A DNA stretch of 64,000 nt from Stenopsyche tienmushanensis (taxonomy: Eukaryota > Arthropoda > Insecta > Trichoptera > Stenopsychidae). The stretch spans positions 372,001 to 436,000 of the forward strand of contig WACJ01000265.1 in NCBI GenBank assembly GCA_008973525.1, written 5' to 3'. Below the pieces are notes generated by a model. It did no database searches. It saw nothing but the letters and a program-made list of their open reading frames with translations, and was not told the origin of the DNA. Shown piece after piece: positions 1 to 10,263 of this stretch (the stretch's first letter is position 1; every line of letters begins with the position of its first letter). Both the position numbers and the translations under genes were made by a program.

Positions 1-970
1 ATGGATCATAAAGGTTTTATTTTATTTTATTGAATACGAACAAAGCCATAATTACCAAGGACATAAGATTTAAACACAAGCAAAATATTATTAGAATATA
101 TGTACTGTGTTACAGTGTAAAAAAATAACATTAGTCGATTCGACTAACATAGCTTGCATCCATTTTTAACAGCGCTAATGTTTGTTTTTTTTGTTCTCAA
201 AAAATAATTAGCCTTCTGAGGTAGATGTCGATTTTTCGACGAAGAGACATCGTAATAAGTACATAAAGCAATAATCATTGTAAAATAAACTGATATTGGA
301 TGATAAAAATGCGGATATTTTTCCATATGCGCGATAATCATAATAAAATATTTCCAATACCAACGATTTCGACGATAGGATGATAAAAATAAAGAGCTAT
401 CAATGCATTGCGTTTAAATAATTTTTTCCAAGCGTTCTCAGGGAAGTATTTACATTTTTTTGATTGTGATTGCTAATAATGCAAAATGCAGTTATAGTGA
501 TCTATTGGCATTTTTGAGAAATCATCGATATTAAAAAGGCATTCGAATCAATATAAAACAGCGATAATTTGACCTAAAGTAAGGTGCAAAATTAAGATGT
601 CAACTCAATGGAAAGCGTTTGTAAAATAAAATTTATGTAAAAAATAAAAACAAACATGAAAACTATAGAGGACACAAACAAATATTATATTATACCCACA
701 AGACTGAAACAATGCTGTAGCTGCTTATAATAAATATTAAATGTACTTAATATTGCAATGCTTTGAAAGTTGCAATATTTCAATCAAGTTCCCGCGCTTC
801 AACTTTAACCACATCTATCGAAGCCTTAACCACTTTGTATCGGAAGTAGACGACGTTTATTTAATAATAATTAACGTATACTACTTGTAGAATAAAAAGC
901 AGTTTTGTAGATTTTAATTTAACGCCGGTATTTACAATTAATCAGGTTTGATAAAATTGCTATTTATGTC
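1..970. other. AT-rich intergenic DNA, nothing recognised
   Basis: Short open frames only, no transposase or exon pattern seen. Confidence 0.5.
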
Positions 971-975
971 CGCAA

Positions 976-2026
976 CAGAGCCGTAACGGGGGTATGAAGC
1001 ACCCGTAGCCAGTATGTATCTAACTTGTGCCCTCTTTCCGAAAATCCATTTTTTTTTACACAAGTTAAATAATACTATTATAAATGCAATATATTAAATA
1101 TTAAGTGCGCGAGCTAGCAAACACGGTAATGTCTTCAAAAATCGCTCTACATAGCACATTGACTGAAAATTTGAACATGAGAAAGCTTTGCGCAAAACGG
1201 GTACCGCGTTTGCTCATTATGGAATGAAAACGGCGTCGTTTCAATCGAGTACTTGGTAATGGTAAGGCCGAGTTTTTGCATCAATTCAAAACCATGAATG
1301 AAACACGGGTCCATCACTTCACACCTGAGGCAATGATGCCAGCCCAATCAACAAAAGTGCACCTGAATATAATAGTCATGTCCGCAAGGACATGCTCATT
1401 CTCAACTAGGAGTGGCCACTTGCGCTCTAAGCGCGGGAGAGAAGCTAGCTAGATTTTGTAACTTAAAACTAAAATACTAGCTAAAACAGTGGCATAAATT
1501 AATAAGATAGATAAATAAATATATATGTGAGGGGGGAGGGGGAAGTTTAGAATCGTTCGTGAGCCATCTATGTAAATTAGCCTCTAACGGGACTTTCGTG
1601 ATCGAAAGCCACAATATGTGTGTATCCAAACGGTCCGCTTTTCGGATCGCTGACATGACGAATGAGCGCCCCGCGATCTGACGCCATACCTGAACATGTC
1701 TACAGAACGATTATGAATTTTCATTAAAAAACGAATTTGTCCGAAGAAGACTGATCGGGGTCGGTTGTTTAAATTTTACAATCGGTCGAAAATATTCTTG
1801 CCTTTATTTTATTGCGGGCTTATGCCGGCTGATGACGAAGAAAAGAGGGATTAGACAACTTAGTATATATTATAAAAACGAACAGAGTCAATCAGTGCTG
1901 ATTCATGTCAAATAGAAAAAAAACCACGTGCAACTCTCAACCGGGCTGGTATTCTGCGTTTTGTGCCCCAAGCCCAGTTGCGCCCGTGGCGGGCGCCTGC
2001 TTTGCCACCCCCTTATTAAGCCCCTG
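976..2026 (+). mobile_element. hAT-type non-autonomous DNA element, family A copy 1
   Basis: Starts CAGAGCCGTAACGGGGG and ends in the rough inverse (reverse complement CAGGGGCTTAATAAGGGGG). It is flanked by 8-bp direct repeats gtccgcaa / atccgcaa (7 of 8 identical), the target-duplication size of hAT transposons. Shares its ends, the hairpin at 1631-1649 and the segment at about 1845-2020 with copies at 3.3 kb and 27.4 kb. It is longer than the 27.4 kb copy because it holds extra DNA, including a mariner relic at 1108-1362. No intact transposase. Confidence 0.75.
1108..1362 (+). pseudogene. Mariner transposase relic nested in family A copy 1
   Basis: Frame 1 reads RELANTVMSSKIALHSTL, then NLNMRKLCAKRVPRLL, a stop, KRRRFNRVLGNGKAEFL, MNETRVHHFTPEAM. 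This is the linker to first catalytic region of mariner transposases (family pattern: helix-turn-helix, VPRLLT-EQK-RR, then MDETW-HH-TPE). The catalytic Asp is Asn here, there is one in-frame stop, and a stretch before KAEFL is deleted. A dead fragment with no visible ends. Confidence 0.7.
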
Positions 2027-2034
2027 ATCCGCAA

Positions 2035-3325
2035 CGTTGAAAGCTTGGTATAATGCAACTTTCCCGATTTACATTCTATAAACACTGACCGAAACAAAAT
2101 TTTAGCTTTGTAGAATTTTTTTGTAGAAACTTTGTAGAAAACCATTATTATATTATGAATTTCTATACAGATTTATAGATTTACACATAAAAATCGTATA
2201 ATTTCAATTTCATAAGGCAATTATAAATGGAGCATGAGTGGGAGGTCACACTTCAAATTTTCTTCATCATTCGATACAATTTATGATCGTTTTTTGTTGT
2301 TCTTATTATAATCGTGACAAATTTATATAACAATTATGAAATGGCATAATTTTTCAAGACTGTGAATATGTCATAGTGACGATAAATTATATGGAAACGT
2401 CGCTCAGGGAAAAAAAAATAATGGAAAACCCGAGGCCAAGCAAATGGATGCAATCCTTCTTTTTTGAGTACTAGAATAATTAACCACATTTCGAAGGTCT
2501 CACACGTTGAATGCTTTTAACAAAGGGAAAATGCATAGGAAACTCTCAGCAAAAAAATATTATGAATTGATATTTTGAAGAATTGTACTAAAATAATATT
2601 ATGGTAAATGTAATCAAATCAGAAACAATTTAAGACGTCATATCACAGAACCAAGAGCACTTAGAAATTCAGAAGCGATTAAGATGAAAACGAGATAATT
2701 ATCCAGTTGTACAAATATCGAGGCGTATTGTAAAGGCGTTCACACGTGATCTTTCAACTTTCACTGATTTCATAAGATCAATATATGGAAAACTGCATCA
2801 TTAATGGAAGCAAAATATATAAATATTCCAATAGAAAATGTCTAAAATCGCACTTATAACCGTACTATGTTCTATTTTGAGCGGCACGACAACCGGACGA
2901 CCGTCCACCGCCGAAACCGCAAACTGACTAATAAATACACATCAACAAGTACCAAAGATAATTATCGAGCAGAAATCGTCAACCTTTTTCGTTCACCGCC
3001 GTGACATTTTATCTACACAATCAACATGAGGTATCCCTGGGGACGCCCACGCACTCAATTAATTCGTAAGCAATATCTTCCTATAATAGCACGCAAATAA
3101 AATCAAGCATGGGGACCATATTGTTTACCGTATATTAATTAGCATAACGTATATAATAAATAATTCGTTCCAAAAACAATTTGCAAAATCAATCAATAAT
3201 CGCGAATGCTTTATTGCTGAATTATACAATATTATGATGAGACCACTCAGACTGCCTGCTAAATTGACAGATATGTTCGTACTGGCAGCCATCGTTGGTC
3301 GACACTGAGGCATTCTAATTACGCC
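2035..3325. other. Intergenic DNA, nothing recognised
   Basis: A GC-richer patch at 2878-3060 has no coding similarity that I can name. Confidence 0.45.
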
Positions 3326-3330
3326 ATGCC

Positions 3331-3729
3331 ATGTCGTGATCGTACATATCATATAAAATGCCGTAAAAAGCCCTAAAAGACGACGGAGTGGTTTGTATGT
3401 TCAATCGGTCCGCTTTTCGGACCGCTGATATAATGAATGAGCGCCTCGCGATCGAATATCATACCTAAACATGTCCACAGAACACTGATCGCGTGGGTTG
3501 TTTGTCGGTCCAATTTTTAAGTGATAGCGAAGAAAAGAGGGATTAGACAAATTAGTATATATTATAAAAACGGACAGTCAATCAGGGTTGGTTCATGTAA
3601 AGTAGAATGGTCAAATAAAACAAAAATCATGTATAACTCTCGACCGGGTCGGTATTCTATGCTTTGCGCCCCAAGCTCAATTGCGCCCGTGGTGAGCGCC
3701 TACTTTGCCATTCCCTTGTTACGGATATG
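3331..3729 (+). mobile_element. Family A copy 2 (5'-truncated hAT-type element)
   Basis: Aligns by eye with the right part of the copies at 976-2026 and 27416-27996: the AAGCCCTAAAAGACGACGG segment, the hairpin cggtccg-ctttt-cggaccg (3406-3424), GAGGGATTAGACAAATTAG, and the CGCCCGTGGTGAGCGCCT end segment. The left end is missing and the right terminal bases are degraded. Confidence 0.65.
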
Positions 3730-4256
3730 CGTTTTGGTCTTGATGTATACATTTGATTTTGGTTGCTTGCTTTCCTGAAATCAACTATGAGAACGTTTTT
3801 ATTTTGTAGTTATTTTATGCGAAATCTGGCCAAATAAGATGATGTAGCATCATTAGTAGATTCAAATAGATGTAGCATCAGTAGTTGCGGCAGCCAATGA
3901 TCAAACCAGTGATGATGCAACATATGGATCACCGGCCACGAAAGTGTTAATATTAATTCAATAGCCAATTTTTTGTACCACTTCAAGTTCTTTCGCATAG
4001 GCGAGGAACACGCAGTCAATTGATCTGAGAGATTGGCGCGCGGACAGGATGACCGTCAGAGTGTCTGACACATTTGCGCCGAGTCGTTCACCCGTGACCG
4101 ACACATGAAAAAACTCTATAAATCAACTTAATTTCCATCCGTTAAAATATATATTTGTATGTATTCTATTAAATAAAACCTAAAGCCACAAAAACATGTT
4201 TTCGACATTTACAAAAAACGGCATTGGCAGTCAACGTGTTAAGAGATTAAACTGTA

Positions 4257-4405
4257 TTTGTGTAATATATAATAAACGAGGCAAGCTACTTGTCTAGTGG
4301 TTGTTTTTATCTACGTATAGACCCTTTATGCTACATATAAACACACACAATTACTATGATGTATGCGACGGATACACTACAAATGATTCTCCCTCTCTTC
4401 CCACC
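4257..4405 (+). repeat. Repeat family C, first tandem copy
   Basis: Begins TTTGTGTAATATATAATAAA, then GAGGCAAGCTACT, a TATGCTACATATA(G/A)ACACACACA segment, and ends near GATTCTCCCTCTCTTCC. The same order of blocks recurs at 4424-4540 and 30063-30215. No coding potential; class unknown. Confidence 0.6.
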
Positions 4406-4423
4406 AACCAAATTGCGCTATGT

Positions 4424-4540
4424 GTTGTGTAATATATAATAAAGTAGGCTTATTACTGCGTATAACACACATACAGCGGCGATGCGCATGCGCATAACTC
4501 CATGATGTATGCGATTCTCCCTCTCTTGGAGAACGTTTGC
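4424..4540 (+). repeat. Repeat family C, second tandem copy
   Basis: Head-to-tail with the preceding copy: TTGTGTAATATATAATAAAG, TAGGCTTATTACTG, ACACACATACA, ATGATGTATGCG, ATTCTCCCTCTCTTGG. Slightly shorter than its neighbour. Confidence 0.6.
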
Positions 4541-4814
4541 TGAACGTTTGAAATTGAGATTATTATAAAATATGTGTATATTTAACATACATGTTAGTAT
4601 AATACTTGTTAGTAAATCATTGTAAAGCAAAAGAGATCATAAATGATTAAAAAATACCGTATTTTAAGCGCTTTAAATAATCGTATTGTAAGAATAAAAA
4701 TATCCTTCGTTACATTAAAAGAAGTTATACATAAAAATGACAATTTGATTAGTTAAAAATTTAAATTAAGTTTCCCAAAAATTTGAATTGAAGTGTGATG
4801 AAAATATAAAAATT

Positions 4815-4932
4815 TGTTTGTTCGTATTTTATGCGCTGCCATGCCGTTCATTCGAATGTTATAAAATTTTGCCAACTTATTATTTGCACTTTCTCAAATA
4901 ATATCGGTATAGTACAATTAACTTACGGTAGA
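4815..4932 (+). repeat. Helitron-like head segment preceding the 171-bp Helitron
   Basis: TTTGTTTGTTCGTATTTTAT...TTCATTCGAATG...TTTGCACTTTCTCAAATAAT matches segments at 7918-8054 and 38501-38600, where it follows a TATATAAAAATCAATG head. Here its own first bases are degraded. Confidence 0.5.
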
Positions 4933-5103
4933 TCTTGTATATAAAAATCAATGTTTGTATGTTCATATTTATAATAAAACCAACAAATAAAATAATTTCA
5001 TTATTTCTATCATTCATAATTAAACAAGATAACTCTTTCAAATTTCAAACAATATTTTTAGAATTATTAATTCTATGGCAGCAACGCGCTGGGTACCAGC
5101 TAG
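4933..5103 (+). mobile_element. 171-bp non-autonomous Helitron
   Basis: Starts TCTTGTATATAAAAATCAAT and ends CTAG, immediately after the hairpin gctgg-gta-ccagc (5088-5100, overlapping the terminal CTAG by one base). It sits between A (4932) and T (5104), the A^T insertion preference of Helitrons, with no target duplication. Head, 3' hairpin and CTRR end are all present, so this is a complete minimal element without coding capacity. Confidence 0.75.
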
Positions 5104-5109
5104 TGGTTT

Positions 5110-6300
5110 ATAAATTAATATTATGAAACCATTCAAAATTGAAGGTTGTAACATTCACTTTAATACATGATTTTCAAAGTATATTCAATCACAATGCGAT
5201 ATTATTGCAATAATTATGAAATTGGATTATTTGGATAGGTTTTTTATTGAAATCAATAAACATTTGATAAGCAACAAGTTTAAGCGTTTAATATCAAAGA
5301 AAAATCTATCAAATTTAATACACTACAAGCCTCAACTCAACTTAAATTACGTTCTTACAATCGTTGTTAATTTTGAATCACGAAGGTATATCGCTTTGAC
5401 AAACTTATCCATATAAAGGTTGACACTCTCTGTAAAACTGATAATATAAAATTAAACAATATTAATATACCAGATTATCTAATATAAATCAATTTTAATC
5501 AGTATTAATATCAGATTATTAAGAAAACTGATACCCAAGCATTTATCATGTCGTATTATGCGGATTAAGACAATAAATAAAAGGAAATACTTTAATAATA
5601 CAAATTCATAATATTGAGATTTAAGCCGTTTTATTAAGATGATGGATTACAATATCAATATTTGAACTATACTAATCTTATATAGATCTTAATTTATTGT
5701 TTTCTTTTATGAATACACAATATAAAACTAATTTTATATTTAAAGTTTAATCGAATATGTAAGAAAGCAAGCTTGTAATTTCTACTATTTCTAATATAAT
5801 AGTAGAAATCACAACTTTTCCATATGTTCTTCAACTTTATCAAGCCCGATTAGAAAATTTAATAATAGATAAACAGAAAATCTTGTTTAATTCTATATGA
5901 TTTACGTGGTCAGTGCATTCTGTAGCATTATTAACGCAGATTTGGTATTTTTAATGGAATGCATTTCAAGTGAAATGATGATGGTATCCTCAGCTACCCA
6001 CTGCTATCTCATCACTCGTAACGTCGGCGAGAAGACCTCAACCATTGAATTTGTGGATTTGAAAGACGAGATCTTATTAGCATATTTATTGAACCCCTTT
6101 CGGATTGGCTGTGAATACGAGACATGAATGACAATGATTCCATTTGAAATTTAGATGTGAAAACTTAAACTGAACTCCGACTGATCTCGGAGGAAAAACT
6201 AAGACTACCGCGTTCGTCAATACATTAATTTAGGATACCCGCCGAGCGAGTGTTCAAAATGAAATTCGGTGGTAATGCAATCTTCAATATCGAGCGAATG
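5110..6300. other. Intergenic DNA
   Basis: Apart from the hairpin at 5774-5813 nothing is recognised. The open stretch at 5897-6127 resembles no family I know and may be part of the LINE whose tail follows. Confidence 0.4.
5774..5813. repeat. Short inverted repeat (16-bp arms)
   Basis: Arms 5774-5789 and 5798-5813 pair at 15 of 16 positions with an 8-nt AT loop. No T-run or gene next to it, so role unknown. Confidence 0.5.
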
Positions 6301-6307
6301 AGGAGGT

Positions 6308-6411
6308 GAATGTATGATATAAACGAGATGGACGTAACCCCTTCCTGTGAATTGAAGAGGCCCATAGTTCTGCAGTGGATTGTTTGTTGCTGCACTATGA
6401 TGATGATGATA
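6308..6411 (+). mobile_element. 3' tail of a LINE-like retroelement with (ATG)n end, copy 1
   Basis: GAATGTATGATATAAACGAG, then CCCCTTCCTGTGAATTGAAG, AGGCCCATAGTTCTGCAGTGG and CTGCACTATGATGATGATGAT. The same block is found at 11533-11641. A common short 3' region ending in an ATG/GAT microsatellite is typical of truncated RTE-type LINEs; no reverse transcriptase is visible here. Confidence 0.6.
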
Positions 6412-6414
6412 CCT

Positions 6415-7915
6415 TTTAAGTACTAAACCCATCCTATTAAATTACCAACTATTGGCAAAAAATATTTTGATATTGAAATTTTGCTTGAATTTTATTTAGA
6501 TTACGAATGTCTTAGGAACATTTTACAAAGAAAAAAAAATCACAATGAATAGCCTATATTCAGCTTTATATCTTATCAACTATAAATGTCAATTTTGCCT
6601 AGTACTATAAAGAAGTCATAATGATAAGACAATAATGAACACTATAATACTTGATTAAAATAATGAAAAAAAGAACTAGTTAAAACCATCGAAAAGTTTT
6701 TATTTTTTTAATTTACTTCATATTACAAGTCATTTTAATCCATGTTTTTAATCTCAAAAATCACTTATCATTATCTTTTTATTCTATTAGGTTCTTTCCG
6801 TAACTAACATATATTTGTTTATTATTGATTTTAAAACATATATTTAACCCTGATAGTATAAGAATATATATATTAATATACATCTCCTAAATATAAAATA
6901 AGCTCAATCGATCGACAGAGATGTCATGACAAGAAGACGCGGCAAGCATAACACATCTCTATTTCCCTGACGATGATAGTGCATAAAGATCACATGCCAA
7001 ACGATATCACAGATTTAGATCCGATTGATGGTAAACTAGCAAGATTAGAAAGGACTCTTATACTGAGCGATTGAAAGAATCTCAAGCCGGACAAAAGCAT
7101 CACATATGTTATAGTCGATAAAGGCTCAATACAAAAAAATTCTATCATCAGTGTTTGCATGGAAACGGTGATTAAGAATTTGACATTCAAAACGTTAAAA
7201 TTTGCTGCATGTAAGTAATCTAAAACGATCAAATATAGCGTCAAGCAATCTCCAATGATCGTATCATATCTGATTTTCGTTTTTCGATAGCTAAATTTTA
7301 ATTTTAAAATTTGTGGCTATGATGTTAATGTAATGAGTTCGTTTTTAAAATGTTTAAAATATATAGACGTTTGACCGTAATAATTGCGAATAATAGACGC
7401 TCTCCAGTAATCTGTTTTGACACAAATAAAACGATGTAAACAATGAATGAAACAAGAGTCAATTATTGGCGAATGTCAAACGCATTTCGAGTAATTTAAA
7501 ACTTTATCGTGGAGTTATCTGCTTAAAATATTATCAAATCATATTTCTATTCAACATTCGATCTATATATTTCAATAAAACAATATAGCATTGAATTGAC
7601 ACTCAAAGATTGCCCAATTTTGAATGAGTAATTAATAAATACTAATAGTTCAAAAAAATTAATTTAACTAGAATTAGTTAATCCCTATATCTTATATATT
7701 TCAAAATTTTCTCCAATGTCAAGGTGATTATGAGCCTCAACAATAAAATAAATACATCTTACCCTCCATAAATATAGCCTAGGGAAATTCCTAGCGTTTC
7801 TCAATTTTTTGCATATATGAACAAAAAAATATAATAATTACACTATGAATATTAATGCTATTTTTTATATTTTTAATGATATGCGTTTTTTTCTTGATAC
7901 ATAGGCTTAGTTTAT
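6415..7915. other. AT-rich intergenic DNA, nothing recognised
   Basis: No conserved frames or repeats shared within the window. Confidence 0.5.
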
Positions 7916-7917
7916 TA

Positions 7918-8200
7918 ATATATAAAAATCAATGTTTGTTTGTCCGTATTTAATGTGCTGCCATACCATTCATTCGATTGCGATAAAACTTTGCCAAATT
8001 ATTGTTTGCACTTTCTCAAATTATATAGGTATAATACAATTAACTTATAGTAGATCTTATATATAAAAATCAATGTTTGTATGTTTGTTCATATTTATAA
8101 TAAAACTAACAAAATAAAATAATTTCATTATTTCCATCAATCCTAATTAAACAAGATAATTCTTTCAAATTTCAAACGATATTTTTAGAATTATTACTTC
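7918..8200 (+). mobile_element. Composite Helitron-like fragment (two heads, no 3' end)
   Basis: Two successive heads reading TATATAAAAATCAATGTTTG, at about 7918 and at 8055 (preceded by TC). Body sequence is close to 4815-5090, but similarity stops at about 8200, before the 3' hairpin. The same two-head arrangement occurs at 4815-5103. Confidence 0.6.
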
Positions 8201-8204
8201 AAGA

Positions 8205-10140
8205 AGGTTTCTTCATTCAAGAAGTTCAAAAACATTGAAAATAATATATGAAAAGTCGAAAAAAAAACCTTTCTCACTGTTTTTTTACAACGTTTACTAA
8301 AACAAGTTATCGACATAATTTTTATTGTCATAACTATTAACACCTAATGTATGGGGAAACAACAACATTTAACAAATCTTTATAAGCCAAGCAACGGGAT
8401 GAAATGTGAAAAAACATGGCGAAATTCATAAGCATATGTTTATCAATATGCTTCCCGTACGTAATGTGTTAATATTAGTTTGCAACTTATCGCTGGTTAC
8501 AAATATAACAAAAGTAATAATGATGTTTAAATGACTTATATGCAAATATGATAATAATATCAAATTTCATATATTACAATCCCACACAGGATGTTTTTGA
8601 AACAGATACCGTTTGATGATGACATTATTTTCAAAATTCAAAACATTTTCAACACCTGATCAAACATCATTGACAGCGTGAAATCAAAATAAACCTTATT
8701 CATGAATTTTTTTCTGCTCAGCCTTTTAAACAATGGATAGAGGAATAAACTCGACTCCGCTGAATTTTTGAACCCAATTAATTTGTTATTAAAAGTTATT
8801 GATAAAATATTAAAGTAGGACCACTTTCATTAAATAAGATAGGTACAACAATAATGAACTGTCTTATATCTTCGTTTCAAAAATATGACTAAAACAATGC
8901 AGCAACTAGAAAAATATTATCATATTCATTGTTTATAATAAACATATGATTCATTTGGCGCATTATTAATCATACTTGTGAAGGATACATCCATTTTATT
9001 ATAATTCTAAATAATAAAATATGTATTATAATATAACATATTTATTATAATAAAACCTAGATATTAAATAAATGTGATACATACCCTTCAGTTGGAACTG
9101 AATTTTCAAGCATAGTCTTGACAAAAAAAAATCTGAAAAAATATACATATTCAGTTAGCTTTGCAAAAATATTACATGTTTAATTATACTCAAAACAATT
9201 TATAGTGCAAAAATTTAAAACGAGATAAGAGTATCGTATATCTTTGTGTTGTAGATGTCAATGACCGCCTGCTTAGCTAAATACTCAAATCATTATAATC
9301 GAATAATTTCAAGATATGTTATGATATGACATATTCGCACATTTAAAAAATCAAAACTTATCACAATAGATTACTAATAGCATAAATCTAATTAAGTGTA
9401 TCTAATAAAGCATACTGTTTATATGCAAACACTATGAATTCTTCGTGCTTGAATAATACTTTTGCACGTATTTTTCTAACATAAAGTGCACACAAATAAT
9501 TAAAATATACATATTTAAGATAAATAGTAAAAATATGAAAATTAAAACTAGATTGACCTTTATTTATATTGGTGAAAGTCAAATTTTATTGTGATGTGTG
9601 CACTTTGCGCACCAGTGCAAGCATTTCTTCACACCAATCGAACATACAAAAGCGACTGAATGACAATAAGACCGGGCGCTGTCAGTCAGCCTGTGCTGCC
9701 AGATATCAATATATTTTTTAAATTTTGTGAAAATCATTCATTAAAACTTTATAATAGCTAAACACTGCTCTAAATATTTATTAATGTCATATAAAAATAT
9801 GCGTTCGAAAATTCTAAAAATTTTAAAAATACCTAAAGACTGCTAAAAATAAATCAATGAATATGTAAAGATATTCTAATTTTGTATGCTTTTTTAAATA
9901 GTCAATATATTTGTAAAATATTTATATTTAATAATATTTTCGATATTTTAAAAAAAATAATCAATGTTTAATTATTTAAATTTAAATACATTGCCTTAAA
10001 AATATAACTGTTTAAATGAATGATGAATTATCTAAATATTAACAATACTAAGATTAATATTCAAATTAAATAAATTTGTCGTTCGCTCAAATTTGCAATC
10101 GGCATTTGGTCGATTATGAGCGTTTTAGATGCAAAATAAA
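8205..10140. other. AT-rich intergenic DNA upstream of UTP20
   Basis: No frames or shared repeats; the proximal promoter is expected within the last few hundred bases. Confidence 0.5.
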
Positions 10141-10149
10141 ATAAACACG

Positions 10150-10155
10150 CACGTG
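10150..10155. promoter_or_regulatory. CACGTG E-box upstream of UTP20
   Basis: A perfect CACGTG palindrome lies 109-114 bp before the UTP20 start codon. In insects and mammals Myc/Max E-boxes of this form near the transcription start are common in ribosome-biogenesis genes; that this one is used is inference. Confidence 0.45.
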
Positions 10156-10263
10156 GGTTATCTGTCAGCAAAGCGGCATGGTTACAGTGTTGATACTAAG
10201 TTAGCAAGAAAATGCTGTTTATTTCACATTTCCATTAGAAAAAGTGCAGTTAAATAATTTAAA

